A stretch of DNA of 64,000 nt from Dyadobacter koreensis (GCF_900108855.1 NZ_FNXY01000001.1:558001-622000); one strand, 5' to 3'. Shown: positions 1 to 10,013, counted from the stretch's first letter. Numbers and translations are program-made. The notes: generated from the letters alone by a model not told the origin.

Positions 1-7
1 TTCGATT

Positions 8-958
8 ATGAAACCATTTCGCCACTTTTACGCTTTTGCATCTCTTTCTTTATTTAGCCTGCTTGGCTGTGAGGACCACCGCGACAGTCCGAACGCCCCA
101 TTTCCTGAGCGCATCGATTTCGTAGCCGCGCGTCAGTATCCCGAAGGCATTGCTTATTCTTCGCAATTATCCAAATTTCTGATCACCTCCATTCCGCTGG
201 GCAAAATTGGAACGGTGAGCACCGACGGCACTTATGAAGATTTGCTTGATGTGCCTGAGCTTATCAGCGGAATCGGTATGAAAGTTGCAGGAAACTATGC
301 TTTTGTTTGCAACAGTGACCGGGGAATATCCGTAAAAAGTACGCAGGCGGGCGCTTTTCAAACAGCCGAGCTGCTGGTCTTTAATCTAACTACCCGGAAG
401 CTGGAACGCCGTACCGATCTTGCCTCGCTGATACCTGCCGAACAGCGAAACTTTGCTAATGATGTAACGCTGGCAGCGGATGGTACTGCCTATGTAACAG
501 ACTCTTTCTCCCCTGTCATCTACAAAGTGGCCCCTGATGGAACAGGCAGCGTTCTTGTCCGCGATGAAACCAACTTTAGCAGTCCCAACTTCGGGCTTAA
601 CGGGATCGTTTATCATCCGGATGGCTACCTGATTGTTGCAAATACCGGACAGGGAAAGCTCTTCAAAGTGGATTTGCAAAAAAATAATCTGATCACTGAG
701 ATTACCGGTACTGGTGCTCTGCCAGGCGATGGGCTAACCTTTCTGAATCAGGACCTTTATGTGGTCACCGGCGGCTCGCGCGTCGCACGACTTACAAGCA
801 ATGATAACTGGCAAAGTGCATCCATCGTTAAATTTGATGAATCTGGCTACACCGGTGCCACAACCAGTGTGGCAGTCAACAACCAGATCTACACCTTGAA
901 TGCACGCATCGGAGCAATTGGCGAGGCCAAAGATTTTAGTATACAAAGATTCCGTTAA
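8..958 (+). CDS. SMP-30/gluconolactonase-like beta-propeller lipoprotein
   Basis: Predicted envelope lipoprotein with the beta-propeller fold of the SMP-30/strictosidine-synthase-like group. Residues 1-20 form a signal peptide that ends in a lipobox (LLGC, Cys21). The rest shows propeller-blade repeats such as DGTAYVTDSFSP (about 158-169) and HPDGYLIVANTG (about 202-213). The length of 316 residues fits one propeller. Members of this group hydrolyse lactones or bind small ligands, but I cannot see a complete metal-binding set, so the substrate is unknown. The start is the first ATG and gives a sensible signal peptide. The gene begins 8 bases into the window, so its promoter and any upstream operon partner are not visible. 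It is followed by about 250 bases without a gene. Confidence 0.8.
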   Translation: MKPFRHFYAFASLSLFSLLGCEDHRDSPNAPFPERIDFVAARQYPEGIAYSSQLSKFLITSIPLGKIGTVSTDGTYEDLLDVPELISGIGMKVAGNYAFVCNSDRGISVKSTQAGAFQTAELLVFNLTTRKLERRTDLASLIPAEQRNFANDVTLAADGTAYVTDSFSPVIYKVAPDGTGSVLVRDETNFSSPNFGLNGIVYHPDGYLIVANTGQGKLFKVDLQKNNLITEITGTGALPGDGLTFLNQDLYVVTGGSRVARLTSNDNWQSASIVKFDESGYTGATTSVAVNNQIYTLNARIGAIGEAKDFSIQRFR

Positions 959-1210
959 AAGGGCTCTTTCTGAATAAATGCTAAGCTTTAACCAGTATTT
1001 GATTTGCAGGTGGCTAAATTAGCCGCCTGCAATATTACCATGCGTTAAGGCAGCCATTTTTTAAAATATCTTTTACCTATTAATCTGAAAGCGTATCAGC
1101 TATCGGTTTGACCGGATTGGCTTAAATACCCCTTTAATTTGTCGCAGTGCGCCCGCATGCGAAGCCATGCAATATCTTATTTTTGAATGGTCATTATAAA
1201 AAATAAGAAG

Positions 1211-1762
1211 ATGAGAACGGTAACATTCGGCATGAACATCAGTATCGATGGATATTGCGATCACACAGCTTTTAGCCCCGACCAGGAAGTTCATGACTAC
1301 TTCACCCAAATGATGGACGAGGTCGACCTTATATTTTTTGGCCGTGTGATGTATGAACTTATGTTTCCTTACTGGGCGGATGTGGCTAAAAATAAATCCG
1401 GAACTGCCGACGAAATTAGATTTGCTCAAAAGCTTACAGCAATTGAACGAGTGGTTGTTTCCCGGTCCTTACACAGCACTGACGATAAAACCAGAATCGT
1501 TCGCAGCGACCCTTCAAAGGAATTATTGAGATTAAAACAGCAGCCTGGAAAAAAAATCTCGGTTGACAGTTTAAGCATGCTTGCTGAGCTGATCGAAGCA
1601 GATCTTATCGACGAGTTTAATTTGGTTGTCCATCCTGTAATGATCGGAAAAGGAAGACGACTGCTTGATGTGGCTAATCTGAACCAAAACCTGAACTTAA
1701 AACTTAATGATACGATCCTTTTCAAATCCGGCAGCGTGGCGCTTCACTATTTGAAACGGTGA
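1211..1762 (+). CDS. dihydrofolate reductase family protein (RibD C-terminal fold)
   Basis: Small cytoplasmic protein with the dihydrofolate-reductase/RibD C-terminal fold, which binds NADPH in related enzymes. Visible family features are the N-terminal SIDGY motif, FGRVMYELM in the nucleotide-binding region (about residues 45-53) and the C-terminal stretch LIDEFNLVVHPVMIGKGRRL. At 183 residues it has the usual length of the stand-alone members common in Bacteroidota, whose substrates are mostly unknown; it is not a typical folA. I chose ATG 1211 over the upstream ATG 1187 because AAGAAG stands directly before it and the MRTVTFGMN start is typical of the family. It stands alone, and its 3' end faces the hydrolase gene on the other strand. 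Confidence 0.8.
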   Translation: MRTVTFGMNISIDGYCDHTAFSPDQEVHDYFTQMMDEVDLIFFGRVMYELMFPYWADVAKNKSGTADEIRFAQKLTAIERVVVSRSLHSTDDKTRIVRSDPSKELLRLKQQPGKKISVDSLSMLAELIEADLIDEFNLVVHPVMIGKGRRLLDVANLNQNLNLKLNDTILFKSGSVALHYLKR

Positions 1763-1813
1763 ACGGGCACCTCACAGGTCGATGAATAAAATCAGATGAG
1801 GGAATCATCAACC

Positions 1814-1858
1814 GGTAAGTATCAGGCGGTATGTGCAACAGCTGTTGCATCTCTTACC
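1814..1858. terminator. perfect 16-bp palindrome within a longer dyad between convergent genes
   Basis: Bases 1834-1849 read TGCAACAGCTGTTGCA, which is its own reverse complement. Outside it GGTAAG (1814-1819) and CTTACC (1853-1858) pair as an outer stem. It lies between the 3' ends of two converging genes, where a bidirectional terminator would be expected. There is no T-run, so it could instead be a protein-binding site. Confidence 0.4.
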
Positions 1859-1941
1859 CTAAGGATCGCTGATTTGCAGACATCCTGGCTTCATCGGTAA
1901 CGCTGTACATATCAATTCGGCCCCAGGTGCATAGCTTTATT

Positions 1942-2526
1942 TCAATAATCACTACTAAATCTTTGTATGTAAGCGCCGTTTTTGAGTGATTTTATATCGT
2001 GTGCTACGATTGCCAAATCGTTGTTAAAATCGTGGCCACCACAGCTACATTGCCGGTAAAATGCCCATGGAAGTTTTTGTCTGTATTTGCTTAGCTGGAC
2101 GAATGGCACTTCTTGATCGTCCTGGCAATGATAAAAAAACAACGGAACTTGCGGATCCATTTTTTCAGCAAAATCTGGCTGCAATTTGAAAGGCCTGACC
2201 CATTGCTCATCCCCCGTCCAGAAAGGCGTTGCCATCAGAAAAACACCGCCAATCTTCCTTTGTATCTTTTTTTCAGATAAACAAGCAAGTAACATCGAAG
2301 CGCCTAATGAGTGACCAACCAGAATTACGCCATCCTGGCTGTTTAAAATTTCCCGGGTAATCTGCTCGCGGCGCCCCAGATCAGCCGATCCTGTATTTTG
2401 TAGAAAAGGGTAATGTACAAAGTAAGCAGCTCCTAACTGTTCTTTGAGTGAAACCACCAGATTCTTATCCTGCTCGTAGTCCTGTCTTTCGCCACCACCG
2501 TGAAAAAAAATAACCTGCGCTGTCAT
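1942..2526 (-). CDS. alpha/beta hydrolase, RBBP9/YdeN-like
   Basis: Small serine hydrolase of the alpha/beta fold. It has HGGGE near the N-terminus, the nucleophile elbow GHSLGAS with Ser73, an acidic pair QDDQEVPF (Asp136/137) in the usual acid position, and His165 in CGGHDF, giving a complete catalytic triad. The length of 194 residues and the single compact domain suit the RBBP9/YdeN group rather than large esterases. No signal peptide or membrane segment is seen, so it should be cytoplasmic. The substrate cannot be told from the sequence. It stands alone; its 3' end converges with the dihydrofolate-reductase-like gene and the intervening DNA holds a strong palindrome. Confidence 0.8.
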   Translation of the reverse strand: MTAQVIFFHGGGERQDYEQDKNLVVSLKEQLGAAYFVHYPFLQNTGSADLGRREQITREILNSQDGVILVGHSLGASMLLACLSEKKIQRKIGGVFLMATPFWTGDEQWVRPFKLQPDFAEKMDPQVPLFFYHCQDDQEVPFVQLSKYRQKLPWAFYRQCSCGGHDFNNDLAIVAHDIKSLKNGAYIQRFSSDY

Positions 2527-2790
2527 CTTAACATTGGATAAATAGCTACCATTTTTTTAATTCCGCAATGATCTTTCAATCTTTTGCTTTAAACGAAGAC
2601 AAACTGAATTAATAATTTCGTGCCAGCCTGTAGCAGCTTGGCGGCACATCGTTTTAATAATCACAAGATGCTCCAAAAGATAGTTAAAATCATGATTGAC
2701 AGCTATATAAATTACCTGCCGCTCTTATAATAACTATTGCAAAAAAACAGCCGATCAAGTATCTTAACACAGCCATTAACCCTAACGCCC

Positions 2791-3375
2791 ATGAACCTAC
2801 ATGTAAGACTACGGCAGTCACTGCAATGGAGCTTCTTTACGGTTGCCTTTATCAGAAGTCACTTCATGGTGATCTTTGCCCTTGGATTGACCGCTGCTGT
2901 GGGGAGAATATTCAGCTCCGGGCATTTGGCGCTATCAGCGCCCAGACCAATTTTTTGCTGGAAATAATGATTGAAACTACCAGAATCGGGCTTGTACTTT
3001 ATGTTTTGGGGATGGCCAATATCAAAAGTGGCTTTATCAGGATATCTAATCTGTTAAAACATAAAGGTGAGCGCAGAAAATACGGGCGAATTGCAAATTC
3101 AAAAATTGCTTCATGAATGGTTATCGATCCTTGCCAACTTCGTGGTGTTTTCATTACCTGCTTACGTATCCAATTTATTGATTGATCACATCGCCTACGA
3201 AACATGTCTTTTCATTACCCTAACATCGCGTCATCTTTTTTCTGACCAAAGTTCGGTATGGGCTATCATTTTGTTTTTCAAAAATATTTCCGTGATCCCT
3301 TTCACGTTGGTGTTTCAAACTTTGTTCGTTCTATGGCTTGCGGACCTTCTTCCCAAAGCTAAATCTGCTTCATAA
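2791..3375 (+). pseudogene. frameshifted multi-pass membrane protein
   Basis: A membrane protein gene that can be read only by changing frame twice. From ATG 2791 the frame gives MNLHVRLRQSLQW and a hydrophobic helix. Near 2909-2912 one base seems to be missing and reading continues in a second frame (QLRAFGAISAQTNFLLEI, then a helix and SGFIRISNLLKHKG). Near 3070-3105 reading returns to the first frame (QKLLHEWLSILANF, then two more helices) and ends at TAA 3373-3375. The joined product would be about 195 residues with four or five membrane segments. I do not recognise a function. The two shifts compensate each other, so a damaged gene and consensus errors in the assembly are both possible. 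Confidence 0.55.
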
Positions 3376-3591
3376 TCAGGGTGACAAACGCATATTTATT
3401 ATTCATCTGCGACTGTCAATAGGAAGTAAATCATTTTGCGGCAATCCTCATTGTCAGCCCGGTTAATCCGGCCGAAGAATTGAAGTGAAATACCGTTAAA
3501 GCTTTCCTTTATCATTTGCATTTGATAGAGCGGCGACAAACTTTTACCCACGACACTTTGCATGCCGCCCTATTGCAATCTTCGGTTGAGA

Positions 3592-4845
3592 TCAATCCAC
3601 AATCCAGCGGTTCAATGTGTTGTATTTCCCCTCCAAAACAATCTTGTAAAACCCTTTAGGCAGCTTACTGATATCAATCACGGCTTTTCCGTCGGTGACC
3701 CGCGCCTGGCTCATGAGCATATAACGGTCATTCCCTCCGGTTTCAAACTGATTGGTTACTGCGAGCCATATTTTTACATTTCCATCCGAATTCTGAGCAG
3801 TCCAGCTTAAATCGATTTTTCCATCTCCCTTTTTTGCGGTCATTTCTGCAAGAGAAATTTTGCCCGTCAAAGGGATGCCGTCCAACTCAAAGAACTGCTC
3901 CTTGGGAATTTTAAGTTCGAGATGACGGGCCATTGTTGGCAGAATATCGACAATCGAAGGTATCTGTTTGCGAGCAGCCGATTTGGTAAAGTACTCATTC
4001 AAATCACGTGCATTGGTCACGATCCAGGTACTGCGCTCGGCATCAGATTGTCCGCCGTGATTTTTTCCGGCAGGCTCTCCCCTGCCGTGATCAGTCGTGA
4101 TGAAAATCTGCCAGTTTTCCCCGTGCTTTGTTTCTCTTTCCTTTACCGACTTCCAGAGCTGGCCCATTTGCGCGTCCATCCTTCTGATCGCTGAGTAAAA
4201 TGGGTCACTGTTTCCGTAGCGGTGACCCATATCATCGGTAAATTCCAGATACACCCACGACAGATCCGGTCCTTCGTTTCTAATATATTCAGCCGCCTCA
4301 TCGACAACCGTCCCATCAATTTTACTTATATATTCAGCATTTTTATCGTGAGGAAAATTGATGGTATCCAGCTCAAAGCCATCGAAGAAATAATCCATTT
4401 TCATGTTTCCAGTCTGGGGTAGGTCCGTCCCGATCAGTTTGGTACGGTTATCAAGCCAGGTAGAAAAAATGGCCGTTCGTTTTGCAGGATATGTTTCACG
4501 GAAAAACCTGAATATCGTCCAGTAATGATAGTTGGGTTTTTTAATATTGTTATCCCATACATTATGCTTGTTGACCCACGTACCTGTCAACAAGCTGTTA
4601 TAACCAACCGCAGAAATGGTTGGCGTTTGAGAATAAGTTTTCTTCTCGCCTCCCACATATGCGCGGCTCATACCACCAGCTTTCGCAATCGCATCCAGGT
4701 TTGGAGTCTGCACTTTTTTCAGCTGCTCATATGATATACCATCTACGATGACAAAAAGCACTTTATTTTTGCTGTTTTGTGCGGTCGCGACGGATCCAAA
4801 AGCAAAAAGTAAAATCAGGGAAAATACTGTTCGGTTCAAAGCCAT
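3592..4845 (-). CDS. secreted alkaline phosphatase family protein (type I phosphodiesterase/nucleotide pyrophosphatase)
   Basis: Exported metal-dependent phosphoesterase of the NPP/alkaline phosphatase superfamily, which hydrolyses phosphodiester or phosphomonoester bonds with two metal ions. A signal peptide (about 1-22, ending VATAQ) precedes the first metal ligand in VIVDG. The nucleophile region is SQTPTISAVGYNSLLTG, and metal-binding DDMGHRYG, TTDHGRG and KNHGG follow in the family order. The C-terminal 80 residues form a small beta domain. At 417 residues the length is normal. The longer frame to 4866 would begin with TTG, so ATG 4843-4845 is preferred. It is the last gene of a SusC-SusD-phosphoesterase set, 71 bases after susD, so the substrate imported by that pair may carry phosphate. 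Confidence 0.8.
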   Translation of the reverse strand: MALNRTVFSLILLFAFGSVATAQNSKNKVLFVIVDGISYEQLKKVQTPNLDAIAKAGGMSRAYVGGEKKTYSQTPTISAVGYNSLLTGTWVNKHNVWDNNIKKPNYHYWTIFRFFRETYPAKRTAIFSTWLDNRTKLIGTDLPQTGNMKMDYFFDGFELDTINFPHDKNAEYISKIDGTVVDEAAEYIRNEGPDLSWVYLEFTDDMGHRYGNSDPFYSAIRRMDAQMGQLWKSVKERETKHGENWQIFITTDHGRGEPAGKNHGGQSDAERSTWIVTNARDLNEYFTKSAARKQIPSIVDILPTMARHLELKIPKEQFFELDGIPLTGKISLAEMTAKKGDGKIDLSWTAQNSDGNVKIWLAVTNQFETGGNDRYMLMSQARVTDGKAVIDISKLPKGFYKIVLEGKYNTLNRWIVD

Positions 4846-4881
4846 TTGATTATTTTTAATTCGCAATAAATTTAATTTGTA

Positions 4882-4913
4882 TTTCAGGATAACCCAAAAG
4901 AGCTATCCTGAAA
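4882..4913 (-). other. intercistronic hairpin between susD and the phosphoesterase gene
   Basis: TTTCAGGATA (4882-4891) and TATCCTGAAA (4904-4913) are perfect complements around a 12-base loop. No T-run follows on the minus strand, so full termination is unlikely. It may act as a partial terminator or RNA-stabilising structure that sets expression of the phosphoesterase below that of susCD. Confidence 0.5.
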
Positions 4914-4916
4914 CGA

Positions 4917-6716
4917 TTACCAGCCAAAAATTTGTTTCAAATTTGGATTCAGTGTCACCTGCGACTGAGGAACCGGTCTGTAATAAAATTTAGGTTCCTG
5001 GAAAGTGCCCCTTTCCGCGTCTGTCACAACCGTTCCGCTACTTCCATTTTTCAGAAAAAAAGATGCATCACTGCCAACGGGACCAACACGGTAGTATACC
5101 AGTTTTTTGCCCAGTGCATTGGATTCTTTGTCAGCCTCCGCGGGAATCGCCGACGAAACGCCGATCAGTTTAATGTCAGCCACAGCGTCACCGGTCAGAT
5201 CATAATTTCCAAGTCCTGGGAAATAAAGTCCCTCCGGCTCTTTTTCAATCAGCTTTCCGGAATTCCACCGCATCAGATCATCAAAACGGAAACCTTCCAT
5301 GGCCAGCTCTACGCGTCTTTCCCGCCGGATTTCAAGTAAAACGCCCAGACTGTTTGCTGTTACAGCCGGATATTGTGCTTTTAAAACCGCGTCTACGGCA
5401 GCACCCAAACCTAAGGTTGGCATCCCGGCACGGGTTCTTATTTTATTAACCGAAAGATCCAGATCCGGCTGCGTTAGCTCACCGAGCTCGGCGCGTGCCT
5501 CGGCATACGTGAGCAGTACTTCCGCGTACCGAAGCACCGGCGTATCAAGGCTGTTGGCCACAGCCACATCCTTTTCATTAACAAAACCCTTTAACTGATG
5601 ATAACCGGACTGGTTTTTCGCAAACTGCTGAACGTAAATACCGGCCCCTTGCGAATAAGTTGTCGCGTTTACAAGTTCCCATCCCGGGTAAGCAAAGGTC
5701 TGATACAAACGCGGATCTCTGTCTTTGAACTCGTCTATGAAAAGTTTCGTCTCATAACCAGCCTGGTTGGTATAAGGCGTACCATCTTTCATCAGGTAGG
5801 TCTGCAATAGATCTCTGGCAGGACTGGCCTCGTAATTTCCAAACATAAAAGCTCCCCACCAGCCGCTGTTGATTTTATCCTGCTCGTTGAACACACCCAG
5901 AATTATTTCCGGATTTGCTTCCAGCTTCGTATCGTTGAACAGCGCAGCATAATCCTGCAAAGGTCTTCCAGTGCTGTGGATAGAATAATCTCCGCTGTCG
6001 ATAATTTTCTTGGCTGCATCCCTTGCGATTTGTAAAAAGCCGTTGGCTGTGCTTTGTAAAGAAAGCTCGCTATGGTATTTTCTGTATGTCCCCTCATAGA
6101 GCGCGTGCCTTGCCTGATAGCTCAGAACGGCAGCTTTATTTACTGCGCCTGACCGGTTATCGTCCCTTACGTGCTGCGCAGCAAAAGCATAGTCTTCGAA
6201 TATTTTGCCAACTACAAAAGCCCTGCTTTCCTGAGGCTTGCTTAGCGACTCATCATTGGTCGCCAAAACGTGATCATACCAGGGCACATCCGAATACCGC
6301 TTTACTTTTTCCATATAAAAACGGGCGCGGAAAAAACGGGCAAGACCTTCATAATGATTCAGCGACTCCTCGCTGATTTTCGCTTTACGGAAATTATCCA
6401 GGAAAAAGTTGATATCACGCAGCGCCACCCAGTCCCAGCCTGCGTTGATTGTGGACGCAGAGGGACTTCCAACCATCATCGCTTTAATTTCTGTGGCCCC
6501 GGTCGTGGCTGCATTGTCCGTAGATGCATCGTTAACATAAATGCCTGTACCCGGAAAATTGTACAGTCCATTCATGTAGGTTTCCAGATCCTGCTCGCTG
6601 TTGAAATAGTTGTCCTTGGAAATTTCCGTCTGCGGCACACGGTCCAGAAAATCGTCATTACAGCCAGAAACGCTTATCATGCCGGCTGCCAGCAGCATTT
6701 GAATATATTTTTTCAT
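4917..6716 (-). CDS. SusD/RagB family nutrient-binding outer-membrane lipoprotein
   Basis: Surface lipoprotein that caps a SusC-type channel and binds the ligand before import. The signal peptide ends in VSGC (Cys19), followed by NDDFLDRVPQTEIS, a hallmark SusD N-terminus. Typical SusD elements follow: FRARFYMEKVKRYSDVPWYD (TPR-like helices, about 130-150), the RYAEVLLTYAEARAELGE helix (about 395-412), and IRRERRVELAMEGFRFDDLM near 465-485. At 599 residues it is of usual length. It lies 18 bases behind the susC partner and before a phosphoesterase gene. No glycoside hydrolase lies nearby, so a phosphorylated small molecule or glycan is a reasonable guess at the ligand, not a demonstrated one. 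Confidence 0.9.
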   Translation of the reverse strand: MKKYIQMLLAAGMISVSGCNDDFLDRVPQTEISKDNYFNSEQDLETYMNGLYNFPGTGIYVNDASTDNAATTGATEIKAMMVGSPSASTINAGWDWVALRDINFFLDNFRKAKISEESLNHYEGLARFFRARFYMEKVKRYSDVPWYDHVLATNDESLSKPQESRAFVVGKIFEDYAFAAQHVRDDNRSGAVNKAAVLSYQARHALYEGTYRKYHSELSLQSTANGFLQIARDAAKKIIDSGDYSIHSTGRPLQDYAALFNDTKLEANPEIILGVFNEQDKINSGWWGAFMFGNYEASPARDLLQTYLMKDGTPYTNQAGYETKLFIDEFKDRDPRLYQTFAYPGWELVNATTYSQGAGIYVQQFAKNQSGYHQLKGFVNEKDVAVANSLDTPVLRYAEVLLTYAEARAELGELTQPDLDLSVNKIRTRAGMPTLGLGAAVDAVLKAQYPAVTANSLGVLLEIRRERRVELAMEGFRFDDLMRWNSGKLIEKEPEGLYFPGLGNYDLTGDAVADIKLIGVSSAIPAEADKESNALGKKLVYYRVGPVGSDASFFLKNGSSGTVVTDAERGTFQEPKFYYRPVPQSQVTLNPNLKQIFGW

Positions 6717-6734
6717 TGTCAGATCCTGATTAAA

Positions 6735-9700
6735 TTAAAACTGGATTTCAAGCCCGAAAGAGAATTTTCTCTGGAACGGATAGGCATATCCCCAGCCGCT
6801 CTCCGTACTTTTCGAAGGGTCTACCTTATCGACATTATCGGTAATTGATTCGGGATCAAAATACTTTTTAACCTTCGATAGCTCCGTCAAATTCTCGCCG
6901 CTGGCATAGATACGCAGCCGGGAAATCTTGACTTTTTCCAGCATCGCCGACGGGAATGTATAACCTACCGTCAGGTTTTTCAGTCTCAGATAGGCACCGC
7001 TGAGCAGATACCGTGTCTGTGGAATGGCAAGTCCCTGCGACTGGTCAATTCGCTCTCCCAAATTTCTGTCGGCCAGCCAGGATTGTAAAACCGGAAACTT
7101 CGCATCAGTATTCGCGTCGGCAAGACCTGCATTGATATAAGACTGGGAGTGCTGTGCGCGCTGCACATCGCTGTCAGGTGCTCCCCTGTAAAAATCAAGT
7201 AAATGCGCGTAACCACCTGCATAGGGCTGCTGATAGGAACCCCAGTAAAGATAATTAAGCGGGTAATAATCCATTTTCCCAATGCCCTGAAAGAACGCGC
7301 GGATATCAAAACCATTCCATTCTGCACCCAGATTTAGACCAAAACGAAGCCTTGGGGTTACGTTGCCAATTTTGGAAAGGTCTTTTGGCGCGCCAACAGT
7401 TGTCCCTTTCTCAATTTTTCCATTGCCATCCAGATCCTGATATTTGGGCCATCCTGGTACGATCGAGAGCGCTCCCCAGGGGATAATCTGGGTTTGATCC
7501 AGTTTATTGATTTCTTCCTGCGACTGAAACAATCCATCGCTTTTCAGCCCCCACATTTCGCCAAGCTCCATGCCTTTGTAATACTGGGTCAAATTGCGGT
7601 TGGGATTATCAAAATCAGTGATGTAAGAACGGCTGTCTCCCAGTGTGAATTTACTGTTGAACCGCAGATTCTTTCCACCCACATTGAAATCATCATCATA
7701 TCCGACCGAAAGTTCCCACCCTTTTGTTTTTAAGTCCGCGGCATTTTCTTTCGGTTCAACCGCTCCGAGCACATCCGGCAGGTCCCGGCCCTGGGTAAGC
7801 ATGCCTTTTGTAGCCCGCTGATAATAATCGAACGAGGCAGAAATTCTATGCTGAAAAAAGCCCAGATCAGCGCCAATATTGGCGGAAGAAACTTTTTCCC
7901 ATGTATAATTGGGAGATACCAAAGGCGCAGATGTTACGATCTGAGGAACATTGCCGTCGATGATATATCTGCCACGCTCGGTGCCCATTGTCGCGATATA
8001 TCCATACTCATTGACAAACTGATTACCCAAAAGGCCATAGGATCCGCGGACCTTGAAATGATTGACGATTTTGGAGAACGGCTTCCAGAACTTTTCTCCA
8101 TCCACTTTCCATGCTGCTGAGGCCGATGGGAAAAAACCAAAGCGTTTGTCTTTTGGAAATTTGGAAGATCCATCATAGCGACCGTTAAATTCGACAATGT
8201 ATTTTTCCTTATAAATGTAATTCAAACGGTAAAACGCGCCGCGGATCGCCCATTCACGGATCCCTTCATTGACAAGAGCCTCGCCGGTTGCAAGTCCGAT
8301 GCTAGGAAGCGATGAAGAAATTACACCCGCTTTCTGGGCAGTAAAGAACTCTGCACGGTTTGATTCCTGATTATAACCTGTAACTGCATTCAGATTATGA
8401 AATCCAAGAGTCTTATTAAACGTTGCATACGCATTAAAGACCGAATAGTTAATGTTATCTGCTCTGCGGTAAGCGATGTTATTACCCTCTTCACGGATAT
8501 CATCCGGACCGTAACCAATTCTTATTTTCGACTGATTTTCGCTTAAATTGATATTTTCTCTTCTGGCTGTGAAATCACTATTAAATTTGAGCATATTGTC
8601 AAAAAAAGACATCTCTGCATTAAAAGTTGTCTGAAACATATTGTTCTTTTTTAAATAGCGTCCGCCTTCGGTAAGCTGCGCTCCGACTCTTCCCACGTCC
8701 GTATTCGCCCAGGTACCGTCAGGGTTTTTATCTACCGAAGTGGGAAATAAATCATACAACCTTTGGATCGAAAGTTGCCGGGGTTTGGACCTGTCTGTCA
8801 ACGCTATGGAGGTGTTGTTACCAATCGAGAGCCACTTGAAAGGCTGCAAATTAACCTTGCCCCGGGTTGTGTAACGATCAAATTTGTCTTCGGCAATCCT
8901 GAGCGCTCCGTTTTGCGAATCATAGGCGCCCGACACGTAATAACTCGCCTTACCCGATTTGCCTGCGAGCGAAACATTATGCCGCTGTGAAAGCGTGAAA
9001 TTATCCAGAAAATATTTAGTCCAGTCGGTATTTCCCATGTATTCATAAAGCGAATTATCCAATGGATTCAGACGGATCGGATCGGTTCCTGACGGATTAT
9101 CAGAGCGCTGCCTGGCCCATTCATACTGACTTGCCGTATAGTTGACATTGTCCCATGGCGTGTTGTCGGTCGATGTTTCCAACAAACGCATGTATATATA
9201 CGGATCGATGATCTTATCCGGAAGTACCGTAGGTTTGCCAAACGAAAAGTTGTTTGAATAATTAATACTCATTTTTTCCTTCGTTCCTGTTTTTGTTGTG
9301 ATCAGTATCACTCCGTAAGCAGCACGCGCTCCGTAAATAGCAGCCGAAGAAGCATCCTTTAAAACCGAAATACTTTTAATATCCGACGGAGCAATAAAAT
9401 TAAGTTCTGCCGCATCCATCGGAACATTATCCACCAGAATCAGCGGATTCCCCCCATTGATCGAAGTAAAACCACGGATGTTTATGTTCGGAGCCTGACC
9501 TGGCTCCCCACTTACAAAGTCTATATTCAAATTCGGAACAGCGCCCTGCAAACCCTGCGCTACATTTTGGATTGGCCTTGCTTCGAGCAGCTTGGCATCT
9601 ACAACATCCACAGCTCCGGAAAGATTTTCCTTTTTCTGGGCGCCGTAACCCACCACGACAACCTCCTGCAAGTTGGCCGCATCCAGTTCTAGTGTGATGT

Positions 9701-10013
9701 CCAAAACGGCTTTTTTCCCAACTGTGGCTTCCTGCGGTTTATAACCGATGAAAGAAAAAACCAGAACGGCATCAGGGGTAATACTTTTGAGCAAATATTT
9801 TCCTTCACCATCCGAAACTGTTCCCTGCTGGGTTCCTTTCACCAGCACACTTACACCGGGTAACGGGCCACTGCCGTCAGCAGATGTTACGATTCCCTTC
9901 ACATCAGCCTGCGCAAGGGACTGAAAAGACAGACCAGCCAGCAAACTCGTCAGCAGCAAAAAAAAGCAGCCGGACCATCGCCTTTTAAATAAGTTTGATA
10001 GATTTTGTGCCAT
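6735..10013 (-). CDS. SusC/RagA family TonB-linked outer-membrane transporter
   Basis: Large TonB-dependent transporter (1092 residues from the chosen start). A signal peptide (about 1-35, ending SLAQA) is followed by a carboxypeptidase-D-like beta domain (VKGIVTSADGSGPLPGVSVLVK onward is typical), the SusC marker LQEVVVVGYGAQKK (about 115-128), a plug domain with NIRGFTSINGGNPLILVDN and KDASSAAIYGARAAYGVI, and a long beta-barrel ending in an aromatic strand (FSFGLEIQF). I chose ATG 10011-10013 because the longer frame to 10058 adds a non-signal extension. It is the first gene of the susC-susD-phosphoesterase set and diverges from a TetR gene. An operator-like dyad lies 118 bases upstream. 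Confidence 0.92.
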   Translation of the reverse strand: MAQNLSNLFKRRWSGCFFLLLTSLLAGLSFQSLAQADVKGIVTSADGSGPLPGVSVLVKGTQQGTVSDGEGKYLLKSITPDAVLVFSFIGYKPQEATVGKKAVLDITLELDAANLQEVVVVGYGAQKKENLSGAVDVVDAKLLEARPIQNVAQGLQGAVPNLNIDFVSGEPGQAPNINIRGFTSINGGNPLILVDNVPMDAAELNFIAPSDIKSISVLKDASSAAIYGARAAYGVILITTKTGTKEKMSINYSNNFSFGKPTVLPDKIIDPYIYMRLLETSTDNTPWDNVNYTASQYEWARQRSDNPSGTDPIRLNPLDNSLYEYMGNTDWTKYFLDNFTLSQRHNVSLAGKSGKASYYVSGAYDSQNGALRIAEDKFDRYTTRGKVNLQPFKWLSIGNNTSIALTDRSKPRQLSIQRLYDLFPTSVDKNPDGTWANTDVGRVGAQLTEGGRYLKKNNMFQTTFNAEMSFFDNMLKFNSDFTARRENINLSENQSKIRIGYGPDDIREEGNNIAYRRADNINYSVFNAYATFNKTLGFHNLNAVTGYNQESNRAEFFTAQKAGVISSSLPSIGLATGEALVNEGIREWAIRGAFYRLNYIYKEKYIVEFNGRYDGSSKFPKDKRFGFFPSASAAWKVDGEKFWKPFSKIVNHFKVRGSYGLLGNQFVNEYGYIATMGTERGRYIIDGNVPQIVTSAPLVSPNYTWEKVSSANIGADLGFFQHRISASFDYYQRATKGMLTQGRDLPDVLGAVEPKENAADLKTKGWELSVGYDDDFNVGGKNLRFNSKFTLGDSRSYITDFDNPNRNLTQYYKGMELGEMWGLKSDGLFQSQEEINKLDQTQIIPWGALSIVPGWPKYQDLDGNGKIEKGTTVGAPKDLSKIGNVTPRLRFGLNLGAEWNGFDIRAFFQGIGKMDYYPLNYLYWGSYQQPYAGGYAHLLDFYRGAPDSDVQRAQHSQSYINAGLADANTDAKFPVLQSWLADRNLGERIDQSQGLAIPQTRYLLSGAYLRLKNLTVGYTFPSAMLEKVKISRLRIYASGENLTELSKVKKYFDPESITDNVDKVDPSKSTESGWGYAYPFQRKFSFGLEIQF

